Source: Dalbergia cochinchinensis
Taxonomy: Eukaryota; Streptophyta; Magnoliopsida; Fabales; Fabaceae
Length of the DNA: 64,000 bases
Direction: 5' to 3'
Assembly (NCBI GenBank): GCA_031216125.1
Contig: CM062371.1
Location: forward strand, 38,249,501-38,313,500
Shown here: positions 48,046-58,979 of the stretch, piece by piece
How positions within the stretch are numbered: the first letter of the stretch is position 1
Layout: each line of letters opens with the position of its first letter
Position numbers and translations under genes: made by a program
The notes under the pieces: generated by a model
Seen by the model: only the letters and a program-made list of their open reading frames with translations
Database searches by the model: none
Told to the model about the DNA's origin: nothing

Positions 48046-49049
48046 TTAACCGGTACTTTTTAAACCAATTAAATGATTAATAATTAGTTATGATCTATAA
48101 AATGTTATTTCCTTCTTTTCATTTCATTTATCCAAAAACAAAAAAAAATTATAAATTATCCTTGATAGAGATAAAAAAAAATTTATGAAAGTAAACAAGA
48201 AAATTCCTATTAAATAATAAATTAACCTTGACTATAATACTTTTGAAAAGCAACATAAGTAATGAAATAACTATTTATACTAAAGGTAGTATTGAAAAAA
48301 AATTAATACTTTTTTTATATCATAATTGGACAAATATTTCCAAAACAAAAAAACAAATGACAAATGAAGTGAAAAGGAGAGGATATATTATCATATAATT
48401 TAATTGTTATAATTAATTGTTTAAAATAATTTCACACAATTAATCAAAAGAATTTTTTTAAGTCATTGAAATTGGTATAGTGGTGAAAGTTTAGATAGTA
48501 TGGATAAGATCCTATATTCAAACTTCATTACGAGCAATGTAATCTTAAAAGTATAAAATATTAATAAAATTTTATGAAAACATCAAATTATCTACCATAA
48601 TTTAATATTTTCATAAAACTCTATTGGTTGAAAGTGTAGAGAATTATTTTATACTTAGCTGTATGTACAAATAAAACTCTTATTATAACTTTGTTTTGGG
48701 GGGTGAATATGGGTGTGATCTGTACATGGTTAGATGTAGGTGGTCTTTCATCACCAAAAAAACAAAGGGAGAGAGAGAGATGTTGGTGGTCTTTAAAATA
48801 TGAAAAAGTGAGTAACGGCTACTGATCCTAATTTCAATTTTGACTAAATATCCAAACTAGCTCCCAAAAAATTTATTGCAAGAATAAATTAGCTTTTTAG
48901 ATTTTAAAAATACCAAAATAGACCATAACATTTTATTAAACGAAATAAATTGATCCCTCGATATAGTTCTATATAATGTATAAAGGAATCAATTTGTTTT
49001 TTTTTTCAAATTTAAGGGATCAATTTGAGATTGTAAAATTGTAAGCATG
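48046..49049. other. AT-rich intergenic sequence
   Basis: No gene. The 48860-49030 part has 'aataaattgatccctcgata' phrases typical of the MITEs in this window. Confidence 0.4.
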
Positions 49050-49853
49050 TTTCACTTTAGTCCCTGAAATTATGAAATTAACTTTTAGTCTCTGAAATTA
49101 CATTCCGTAGGTCACGTTAATCCCTGATCAAATAACTATCAGTCAACCATTACATTTTACTGACGTGGCACGTTAAGTGACCCGTGGCATGCCACGTGTC
49201 AATGATGTGCCGATGACATGACACAAATCAAAATAGGTTCAGATTAGTCCCTGAACTTTTTTAAAATGTGTCAATAAAGTCCCTGAAATTTTAAATATGT
49301 CAAAATAGTCCCTGAAATTTTTTTAAGTGTGTCAATAAATTCTCGAATCCCAAATTTCTTTTCCTTTGGTTCATAACATCTAAATCCTCGATAGTTCTTA
49401 AACCCATTTTTTTCTCTCTCATTTTCACACCTTATTTGAATAATCTAAATTTTTAAATATCTTAAATATAATTAAGAGCTTGATTAATCCAAATTTGAGA
49501 CGTCCATGTTTAACTAACATAATTAGTTTATTAGCTATTTTATTACATTTCTTGAAATAAAATGGGTATTAAAATATTAAAAATAGGATTCAAGGGAAAC
49601 ATTATATTATCAAGTATGGATGGAGTTTATCAAGGGTCTCTTTGAAATATTTTAGTTGCAATTTAGGAAGGAATTTGGTATCAAAAGAATCTAGCATAAT
49701 AATGAAAAGAAACTCTATCCTCATGTCAAACGTACTCGCAAACTATCTTAAATATGAGAGCTTTAGTCTAGCTCAAGTAGAGAATTGTGTCTCTTTTTCT
49801 ACCTCAATGATAGTGGGTCATAGGGAATGACCACCTCTTAGAAATATTGATGC

Positions 49854-51497
49854 GAATAGAGCAAACACAATGACACCAATTTAGAAACCAAATCTTGAGA
49901 CTTCAGAAAGTACGCTTACATGAAGATATAAAGTAATATCTAAAGATCAGGTGTTACACTATCTTCAATCAACACAATCGTAAATCAGTCATCATCAAAA
50001 TGATTGGATTGAAGATCAGAAAGTGAAGATATCATCAAGGATCTGATTCTACACGTCAAAAAGCTCACGTTACTGTGGAGCTCTGAGCGTTACTAGAAAT
50101 AGAGAGAAATTTGAATTTGAATTTTGAAATTCAAAGGGTCAAAACCCGGTGTTAGAATCGGTCAATCATCTCTTTTGCCTTTATAGTCAACTATTCCAGG
50201 TCTTAAAAGAAAGAGTTCAAAAACCACGATTTAGAAAGTAAGAGTAATTTCTGAAATATATCAAAAATCGATATTTCATAACGACTTCTGCAAACTGTTC
50301 TGATAGACAGACATGCTACTCTTTTAGACTATCTTTCCAAGACACAAATGGATGATCAAGACTTGTCCCTGGAAGAACATATCATAGGCAACAGTCACAA
50401 AGAAGACCTTCCATAAATAGAGATGTTTTGCCCTAATGAAAAACAAGAGAGACACCATGCATTAGAAAGAAAATTCTGGCAAAATCTCTCCTTATCTCTA
50501 GTAAGGTTCATATCATTATGTAATCAGATTCCTTATTTGTAAAAATCTTCCTTCTACGTTCTTAATTAGATCTATGTTCTTCCTAAAGAAGAAATGATAG
50601 AAGGAAGTCATTTAAGTTTTCCCAGGAATTTTCATGTATATGTCAAGGAAACTTGAGTGTAGGTTAGTTTGAATGGCAACCCAAACACTAAACCTTTGTA
50701 TCTTCAATCCGGTAGTGATTGCTATGAGATAGCTTGGGGAGGCTAATCAAAGACTACTTGTAGTTTGGAGAGGCTGTGGAAAGACTACTCGGGTTAGCCT
50801 AAAGAGGCTTTATTAAAGAATACTCAATTTGTAACAGTCTCTGAGTTTGTCTGCTGGTCACAAGGTTCAGCTTGGAAAAGTTGGGAAGAACTACTCGGTT
50901 TAGCCTGGAGAGGCTTTTTCAAAGAATACTCAACTTGAGACAGTCTCTGAGTTTGTCTGCTGCTCACAAGGTTCAGCTTGGAGAGGCTGAAAGGGAACTA
51001 TTCGATTCAGCTTGGAGAGGCTGGTGAAAAACTACTCAATCTGTGGTAGCAGGTGATTTCTGTAGGTCACAGATGAGAGCTTGGGAATGCTAATGTAAAG
51101 GCTATCTATTTATTCTTTCTCAGGTTGAGAAAGATGTTTTTAGTGAAACCTCAACATTTGTTGAGTATTGGATGCAGATAGTTTGGCCGATCCAGTATAA
51201 AATATTTGTGTCTCATCTTTTTCTCCTTAACCTCCTTTATATTTATGTATAGTGTTTTTCTATTCATTCATATGCTGAAATAATGTTCTATCTGTTCTGT
51301 TATTTATTCTATGATGTACGTTTATTAATAATATGTTTATTAACAAAGCTTTAGAAATCTAGTTTCCAAAATTACTAACTATTTTTTCGCTGCACTATAA
51401 GTTTTACACTTGATAGTATCTTTGTTAAAATTTTGAGATAAGTAAAAAGAAACAATGCATGATTCAACCCTCATTCTTGTGTATATTTCCACCTACA
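49854..51497 (+). mobile_element. Family A LTR (copy A4), 5'-truncated, in the loop of the inverted repeat
   Basis: It matches A1 from about 3530 to the end: 'gagacttcagaaagta' near 49899, 'atccagtataaaatatttgt' near 51196, and 'ttcttgtgtatatttccacc' before the terminal taca at 51497. The first ~270 bp of the LTR, with the tgttagctcc start, is missing. Confidence 0.8.
50720..51080 (+). repeat. Family A tandem repeat array in copy A4
   Basis: Imperfect repeats of 'cagcttggagaggct' plus 'aaactactc' about every 40-45 bp. There is also a longer duplication: 'cagtctctgagtttgtctgc' occurs at about 50833 and 50940. Confidence 0.75.
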
Positions 51498-52601
51498 ACA
51501 TTAACATTCCCAAGAGGCGGTCATTCCTTAAGACCCATTATCGTTGAGGTCAAACAAGAGGCACAATTCTCTACTTGAGCTCGATTAAAGCTCTCATGGG
51601 ATGGTTTATGAGTACATTTGACATGATAGTAGAGTTTCTTTTCATTGTTATGCTTGATTTATTTGATACCAATTTCTTTCCAAATTGCATCTAAAATATT
51701 ACAAAGAGGCCCTTAATAAACTCCATCAAGCTTGATAATATAATGTTTTCTTTGAATCCTATTTTTAATATTTTAATACCCATTTTATTTCAAGAAATAT
51801 AATATAATAGCTAATAAATTAATTATGTTAGCTAAACATAGAGGCTGGGTCTCAAATTTAAACTAATCAATCTCTTAATTATATTTAGGATATTTAAAAA
51901 TTTAGATTATTTAAATAAGGTGTGAAAATGAGAAAGAAATAAGTGGATTTAAGAATTATTGAGGATTTAAATTTTATGAACCAAAAGAGGAGAAATTTGG
52001 AATTCGGTACTATTTTGACACATTTTAGAAAATTTCAAGGACTATTTTGTGACGCATGTAAAATTTTAGGAACTTTTTTGACACATTTTAGAAAATTTCA
52101 GAGACTAATATGAACCTATTTTGATTTTTGTCACGTCAATATGCCACGTGAGATTAATATGACACGCCATCAACACTTCATTGACACGTGGTATTCCACA
52201 TGTCACTTAACGTGCCACGTTAATAAAATGTAATGGTTGACTGACAGTTGTTTGACTAGGACGAACGTGATGTACGTAATGCAATTTTAGAGGCTAAAGA
52301 GTTAATTTTAAAATTTTATAGACAAAAGTGAATCACCCTTATAATTTCAGGAATCAAAGTGACACTTTAGTTCATTTTTGAAAGATCAATTTGAATATTT
52401 TGTCTACAATTGTTTTAAGGAGCTTAATTTGATGAGCTAGCTAAATTAATGCGTGTCAAGGTGTTAATGCACGCAAAGCCATGGACACATAGAGGATAGA
52501 CCAACGAACGAGTATCTCCATTTTCCACAGGATCTAATCAATCTACGAGGTTTCTACTTGGACCACCTTTGCATTCCATGTGGGTCACCATCATCACGGT
52601 T

Positions 52602-52656
52602 CCTTAGTTTGTGTCTAAGAAGCTCGGAGTCCCTTAGTTTGTGTCTAAGAAGCTCG
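52602..52656 (+). repeat. 25-bp direct repeat
   Basis: ccttagtttgtgtctaagaa (+gctcg) occurs at 52602-52626 and 52632-52656, five bases apart. It lies just left of a MITE. Confidence 0.9.
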
Positions 52657-52664
52657 CGCACACC

Positions 52665-53070
52665 AATTTAGTAGTATGTCTGTGTATCGAATACGTGTCA
52701 GACACTAACACCCACATAACACCCACACAATCCGTGTTAGATATACATCCGTATGTGTCCAATTAAAAAAAATAATCTTTTGAGTTTAGACACGAGCCGG
52801 ATATGGCTGGACACGCGTTAGACACGCATCAAACACGGCTCTAATTCACTGTGGACACGGCTTGAACACACCGCAGACACGCCTGAGTTAGTTTCTTTAT
52901 TTTTTGAAATTTTTTTAATACAAACATGACCCAAAAAAGTCCAAAGAAAATCATACAATTATATATATATATATATCACGTGTCTGTGTCTTATAATTTT
53001 TCGGGTTTGGTGTGTCTCTGTATCCATATTGTGTCCCGTGTACGTGTCACTGTATCGGAGCAGTATGTAC
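52665..53070. mobile_element. MITE with acacg-rich inverted ends
   Basis: The left end agtatgtctgtgtatcgaat at about 52672 faces agtacatactgctccgatac read in reverse from about 53070. The interior is full of acacgc/gcgtgt motifs and has a (TA)n centre near 52960. The 89-codon frame at 52926-53195 is a by-product. Confidence 0.65.
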
Positions 53071-53618
53071 TTTTTAGTTTTCCCCCATTTCTAAATTGTA
53101 ATTTAAGAGACAAATGTTGGACTCCTCTAAAAATTCTTATATTCATATGCAGTATTTATTCTCTTTTATTGCCAACAAATTCGAAACGAATTTAAAAAAA
53201 CAACTGAAAATTTACTGTCAGAATAATTAACAGAAAAGATTTATTTATTTCCAAAATTATAAATCACGTATAATTTATTCCTATAATTCAAAAAAAAAAT
53301 GTACATTGGCCTTCAAAGTTTAAACTTTCTTTTTAACGTGCAGATTAGTCATTTTACTAAACTTTTGTTTGTTATTAATGAAAAATGAATACACTATATT
53401 TCTGCAAACTTTTTAGTTCATGTGCAACTCAAATCTAAACTAGAAAATAACATGCAACTTGGTACTTTAATCTTAAATATGTGTTATTTTCACCAACAAT
53501 GAATGAAAAAATTGACGGAATAGTTGATTTGCACGATTATGAAATGTTACAGGGTAGATTTGCATGTTTTCAAAATTCTGGCAATAACGTGCACATAACC
53601 AATGAAGTGCTAATTTCA
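53071..53618. other. Intergenic with MITE-like phrases
   Basis: 'aaaatgtacattggccttca' and 'ttgcatgttttcaaaattct' resemble the element at 45905-46275. No gene. Confidence 0.35.
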
Positions 53619-53672
53619 TTTAGAGAGGCCAATGCTTGTGCTGATATGGTTGCCAAGCTGGCAACAAATTAG
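53619..53672 (+). pseudogene. Tiny relic of a LINE-type RNase H tail
   Basis: The last 17 codons of a 63-codon frame read FREANACADMVAKLATN and stop. This resembles the FREAN..AD.LAK end of the plant RNase H-like domain (RVT_3) found in LINE proteins. The preceding 46 codons do not resemble that family. Too short to be sure. Confidence 0.4.
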
Positions 53673-54373
53673 TTCCTTAAATTTGAAAAATCTCATATTA
53701 AATTTTCAAATTTCATAAATAGAGATAAGTTAGTCCCTCTGTAAAATTATCATTTGAGCTGTGTCCTATTAGCTTGTTTACATATATTGTTAACTTGTTT
53801 ATATATACTGTTAATTTTTATAATCGTCTGAACTTGTCTTACTCCCCTAAATAAAATCATTTACACCTTCTTCTTTATTTTTCTCTCACCATAGCTCTCT
53901 AATCAGAAGAAATATTTTGACTTTAAATTGTTGTTTGTTCTATGTAGGACAGAAAAGTGAGGCAAATTAGGATCTATTGTGAAAATTAACAGTACACATA
54001 AGTAAATTAACAGAATACATAGACATTTCTGTTAATAGTTCGGACAACAATTTGACAAGAGAATAATATGAGATTTTTCAAATATGAGGGCTAATTTATC
54101 CCCTTACTATAAACATAAGGGGTTAAGTTGGTTACTTAATCTTTTATTTATGTTTCAATAAGGTTAAAAAATTTCAATATTAATCATAAAATTTTTATTT
54201 AATTGTATTTAACTACTAAGATATATTTTTAAGTAATATTTTTCAAATATGTAAACTCTCTTATGAGTTCATTATTCAAGTTTATCACGACTTCACACGT
54301 TTTCCTCAACTCTCGAGCTTTGTAGCATTTGAAGAATTTTGATCGACAGTGTATGCTACTAAGGAAATCCTAG
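53673..54373. other. AT-rich intergenic sequence
   Basis: No gene. 'tctcatattaaattttcaaa' (53690) and a matching inverted phrase near 54066-54090 hint at another small palindromic element. Confidence 0.35.
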
Positions 54374-54561
54374 GGTCTGTTTGGTTTCAGTTTTTATTTT
54401 TAGTATTTCAGTTTTCTAGATTTTACGAAGAATACACTGAAAACTGTGAAAACTACAAGATTCAGTTTTCAATTTTCATTTCCAGTTTTCAGTCTTTCCT
54501 TCACAAAATCCTAAAAACTGGAAAATTGAAAATAAAAACTAAAACATGAAACTAAACAGGC
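54374..54561. mobile_element. 188-bp hAT-like MITE
   Basis: Inverted ends: ggtctgtttggtttcagttt at 54374 faces the complement of actaaaacatgaaactaaac before caggc at 54561. A 6-bp tcctag flanks it at 54368-54373 and 54562-54567. The hAT label comes from the gtctgtttgg-type end and is tentative. Confidence 0.75.
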
Positions 54562-54874
54562 TCCTAGTATCTTGCACGCATATGAGCTAATGCGATAACT
54601 CAAGAGTTGTCATCATGATATATCTTCAACAAACAAGTTTTAATTAGAGATTTAATTTTATATAATCAATTTATAAATTTTCATTGCATAACAATAAAAA
54701 ATTGCTTCAATTACTCTAAAAATCCTCATAATTTTAAAATTTGTAATCAAGACCCCATAGTTTAACATTTTGTGATTAAGTCCACATACTATACAAAAAT
54801 TTTCAATCAAGTCCTTGTGTAATAAAATTTTGTTATCAAGTATTTATAGTTTTGTATAGTATATAGGCACATTA

Positions 54875-54945
<71 letters not shown>

Positions 54946-54954
54946 TTGCTAACT
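54875..54954. repeat. (ATT)n microsatellite, about 26 units
   Basis: Uninterrupted att units over about 80 bp, ending ttattttgc. Confidence 0.95.
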
Positions 54955-54994
54955 TTTGTATAAATATAGAAACTTGATTACAAATTTGTAAATA

Positions 54995-55435
54995 GTAAAT
55001 TACACTTATATTCCTTGAGGTTTGTAAAAATATAACTCATACCTTCTTTAATTGTCCAGCTTACATGCGCATCTCCTCTGCTTGTCAAATTTTAAGTATT
55101 TATATTATAATCACACTCCTCATTCACATAAAACCATTAATAAACTTAACAGAATAACATTTTTATAATATCTTTCCTAATTAATAAAATTATAAAAATA
55201 CCCTTAAACTTAAGAAAATGGGTAAATACATTTTTATAATTTTATTAATTAAAAACAGTTAATATTACAAAAATATCATTCTGTTAAGTTTACTAATGGT
55301 GTTCTGTGAATAAGGAGTGTGACTATAATATAAACACTTAAAACTTGACAAGCAGGGGGTGTGAATATAAGTTGAACAAGTAAAATGGGTGTGACTTAAA
55401 TTTCCACAAACCTCAAGAAAGTAAGTGTAATTCAC
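54995..55435. mobile_element. Foldback MITE with about 185-bp inverted arms
   Basis: gtaaattacacttatattcc at 54995 faces the complement of aagtaagtgtaattcac ending at 55435. The pairing continues inward for about 180 bp, e.g. 'taaacttaacagaataacat' near 55142 against 55278-55297. Confidence 0.85.
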
Positions 55436-55565
55436 CCATTTATAAATTATAGGAATCTGATTAAAAAATTTTATACAATATAGAGATTTGATTATAAACT
55501 TTTAAACTATAATGACTTAATTAAAATTAAATTATACTACAGGGATTTCTAAAGTAATCAAACCT

Positions 55566-56542
55566 AAAAGTTTCTATCACCTAAAAATGTCATATAAAGA
55601 ATGAGAAATTGATAAAAATAAGTAGAAAAAATTGTACTGACCTCTCCTAATATTTAATGCAATTACACTCGCTATTCTTCTATCTTGAAAAATTATCATT
55701 AACCTCTCTAAGGTTCACTAAAATTATATTAACCTTCCTTGCAAATAGTGATTCATTAACTTAAGTGACAAAGAGATAATATGTGATATATACAAGATTA
55801 TTAATGATAAAATTATAATATCTACTATATTGATTAAATAAAATACTTTTATCGTATGGAGATAAAACTTATAATTATATCTTAAATAAAACAAAGATAT
55901 TTTAATCAATATATATACATATATTTATATATATATATGTATGTATAAAATGTCATTGTAATTTTGTAAAATAATTAATAATGAGTATTCTTACTCTAAA
56001 TTTTGCCCTCTCTCTCTCTCTCTCTCTCTAAAGTTCAGAAGACACAACTCAGAAAACCTTACTTCAAAATACACTTAAATCAACTTCACAAGAAATGCAC
56101 TTAAACCAACTTAACATGAAACGATTTATCTGGAAGACAAAATTAGATCCGCCTCAAATTTTTTGTCTGTCTTAAATTCATTCGGTCATTACGTTCATTA
56201 ATTTAATTGATATAAATAATGTTGACTAATCCGAACAAAAAATCTATATTAAAATGATAAACCCCCAAAAAAAAAATATTTTAAAAGAGATGCCACAATT
56301 TATAAATACTATACACATAAAACACCTAAGTAATAACATCTGTACATATTTTACCACATAACTATTGTGAACAACGACATCATAACTGAATTTATGTTGA
56401 TCTTCAACCTGCAAAGTTGGTAGTGTGACTTACATTTATTGTTATATTATATTAACAAATACCAAGCCACAACATCATCCACTCTCAACATCTAAACCGG
56501 TCAGTTAGATCCTTGCTGGTAATTCCCATTTAACAATTAAAG
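55566..56542. other. Downstream of MSRA, AT-rich
   Basis: (CT)n at 56008-56029. No gene is visible; the part nearest 56542 is the likely MSRA 3' UTR. Confidence 0.4.
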
Positions 56543-58149
56543 TTAACCATAGCATCGAATTGGATCATTGCATCCTTTAGAAGCAGATTGTTTGTAACCA
56601 AATCGGCCCCCTTTCTCCAGGTACTGTTGATGGTATTCTTCTGCCCTGTAGAATTTCTTGGCAGGAAGAATCTCAGTAACAATATTCCTGTCCAATTTCT
56701 TCTGCAGTTGTTCTAAAGTCTCTCGGGCTCCCTTCTCTTGCTCAGGCGTGTAATAGTATATTCCAGACCTGTATTGTGTTCCCACATCATTACCCTGTCA
56801 CATAGGATGATCAAACTGTTACTTAGCACCTAAGGCACACGACGTTTGAGCCGTGCACAGCTGCAACAGCTCTCATAGATCACTGGTTGTCATCATTTAT
56901 TCAAAGTTCATACATGAATGGATTTGACTGACATACAGATGAAGCGAAAAGGGTTGTACTGAAAGAAGAGAATTGAAGAAAACAATTCTTTGAATAGGAG
57001 AGATCATGGAAAAGGAAAATATGTTATGAAGAAAATAGATGAGTCTGTAACAGACCATAACTTGGGTTTGGGGCCCCAATCACAATGGCAATAATGAGGC
57101 CCAAACTAAGATTAAGTTTAAGCTCGCTTATGATAAGGCACTAGAAAGGGGCAGTTGGGTAAATCTACATAATTATGAGGTTAAGTAGCTACTATATAAG
57201 GATTAGTAGGAGGCTGATTAGAGAGCAGACAGTTAGTTAAGGAGAACCATTAGGAGTGCTGCCGCCACCCACTGTTGGGAGCCGTAATCCCAATTTGGGA
57301 GTTATTTCTTTACTATTCTTTTCCTACTCAGCAATAAACACTGACTTCCCTCTATCTCTCTTGATTATGACTAGTGCCATTACAGAGTCCATATAAACTG
57401 GTTATTCTAGATGCTCATGAATCATTCTGGACGTCCACAGCCTAAAATTTGTGAACTGCCTAACAAATAAACATTTACAAGCTTATCTCTGTTTGTACGG
57501 TAGAATTATAGTTGGAAGCATAGCTATAACATGTAAGATGTAGTTTGGCTATTAGTTCTTTACCATAATTTGAACAAAGCATACCAAAATGTAAGGGGAT
57601 GGTGCATTCTTGTGATAACAGGTGAAATAATAGATATATATGTGGTATATTCATGTGAAAAGAATGACATGGGCAAACTTCAGTCGACAATACATTGAAA
57701 ATTTGAAATAAGTAAAAAGCTAATATCAATTAAAAGAAACACTTCAATCAAACATGATAAGTTTTATAGCACATATAAGAGACCATAGATACCTGCCGAT
57801 TCAGCATGGTAGGATCATGTCTACCCCAGAACACATCAAGCAGCTTCTCATAGCTACATTCTTTTGGATCATATTGGACCCTGACTACTTCTGAGTGATT
57901 TGTGGTACCCGAACACACATCCTCATAGCTTGGATTATGCAAATACCCTTGACTGTAACCAACCTCTGTCCTGGTCACCCCAGGCATTCTCTGGAAGGCC
58001 AACTCGACACCCCAAAAACAACCAGCACCAAACTGAGCAAACTGTTGACCCAGTGCTGGGGTGTCATCATCTGGTCCCTGAGCAATCGATGAATCCATAT
58101 TTTCCATTCCTCTTGTGCTACCAAATACAAGCCTGTTCAACAAGTTCAT
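56543..58149 (-). CDS. MSRA: Peptide methionine sulfoxide reductase A
   Basis: The enzyme reduces methionine-S-sulfoxide in proteins back to methionine and protects against oxidative damage. The coding exons are 58149-57793 and 56794-56543, joined phase 0 across a GT-AG intron (cggcag/gtatct ... tgacag/ggtaat), giving 202 residues from the ATG at 58149. It has the catalytic GAGCFWGVELAFQ motif, the family blocks GVTRTEVGYSQG and EDVCSGTTNHSEVVRVQYDP, and then GTQYRSGIYYYTPEQEK and AKKFYRAEEYHQQYL. The C-terminal KGCNDPIRCYG carries two cysteines that can resolve the disulfide. All expected key residues are present. Met-Asn-Leu-Leu-Asn-Arg as a start fits cytosol-type plant PMSR. An upstream in-frame extension resembles a plastid transit peptide but lacks an ATG, so the location is open (MSRA4-like plastid or cytosolic). 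Confidence 0.93.
56795..57792 (-). other. Intron of MSRA
   Basis: 998-bp GT-AG intron in phase 0, falling just after the conserved MLNRQ residues. It contains a solo LTR at 57046-57384. The rest has no gene. Confidence 0.9.
57046..57384 (+). mobile_element. Short solo LTR inside the MSRA intron
   Basis: 339 bp from tgtaacagacca to gtgccattaca. The perfect 5-bp duplication gagtc lies at 57041-57045 and 57385-57389. It contains a TATA-like actatataaggatta near 57190 and a polyadenylation-like aataaa near 57343, as in LTR U3-R. It lies antisense to the gene. Confidence 0.92.
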
Positions 58150-58346
58150 GGAGGGCTTTTTGATAGCAAAATGTTGACAACTTTGGGATAAGAAGCAAGA
58201 ACACTTGATGGAAAATCTAGAGAGTGAAGGAAGGAACTTCGTTTTTGGAAGAAACGGGACAGAAGATGAAAGTAACACCAGAAGGCAACTGGAAGTGGCA
58301 GTGTGGCAGAAGCTGCTGAAGTTTGAGGTAAAATGAGTTCCTTTTC
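58150..58346 (-). other. In-frame extension upstream of the MSRA ATG (5' UTR or transit peptide)
   Basis: Upstream of the ATG the frame stays open through LLSSSVPFLPKTKFLPSLS and CSCFLSQSC, which looks like a Ser-rich plastid transit peptide. The codon where a start would sit (58278) is GTG. No ATG occurs in any frame from 58346 to 58149, and an in-frame TGA lies near 58360. A candidate splice acceptor, tttcttttag, ends at 58347. Confidence 0.6.
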
Positions 58347-58979
58347 CTAAAAGAAATAATCATTTTAAAAATGTATATTTTCATATAAATGAACAGAGAA
58401 ACACAAGTTTCACTTGAACCAAACTGAGATGACAAGAAAGCAGAGTGACAACCATTAACAAGGAACTGAAAGCTATAAAAATAAAATAAGGATGCAAATT
58501 TGATCTACAGACAGTGAAACAATTAACACCATTGTGCAATCTACTTAAAAACTGTTGCCAACTTTACTTAGAGAGTAAAATAAAAAGCTTAATTACTATG
58601 ATGCTGATAGCAGAAAAAAGTTTCACGCCAACTGTTTAAATCAAGTTTAAATTCAGCACACTTAATTCTTTAACAAAAGAAAGTGGATGGTGTATACAGG
58701 TCTAACATGAATGATTAATCACTTGTTCACTAAGGATTGCAAGGTAGCATTAACTAGCATCTCTGAGCAGCAATCTAAAATCAAATCTGGTCAGCCAGAA
58801 ACAGAAGCTGTAAACTGTAAAACCATATATAACTATATTAACTCTTGTACCATTAACTTAAGCTAGTATTCCTCTCTACTTCCTATCTTTTTTCCATATA
58901 CCAGTGGGGGTGGCTAATATGAGAAGATTATGAGGGATTTTCTTTAGTTGGGTGCTTTGGATACAAATTGGGACCACTT
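58347..58979. other. Upstream of the MSRA coding exon
   Basis: No gene. It is either the MSRA promoter or, if leader exons exist near 61 kb, part of a 5' UTR intron. Confidence 0.4.

Larger units (their letters stand above)
49050..52365. mobile_element. Long inverted-repeat element, arms about 0.8 kb
   Basis: The left arm 49050-49853 matches the reverse complement of 51498-52365 nearly end to end. Examples are 'cagtcaaccattacatttta' at 49141 against 52220-52245, and 'aaaatgggtattaaaatatt' at 49561 against 51765-51785. The arms start with cactttag(t)ccctgaaatta-like sequence. The loop contains a family A LTR fragment. Long arms suggest a foldback or Mutator-like element, but no transposase or clear 9-bp duplication was found. 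Confidence 0.85.
54690..55565. mobile_element. Outer MITE holding an ATT repeat and an inner MITE
   Basis: The left side 'attactctaaaaatcctcat' and the right side read in reverse, 'gattactttagaaatccctg', pair. 'taatcaagacccca' type phrases recur on both sides. The inner MITE and the microsatellite lie in its middle. Confidence 0.6.

Noticed and set aside
57895..58163. Plus-strand frames of 65 and 87 codons
   Set aside because: They are antisense shadows of MSRA exon 1.
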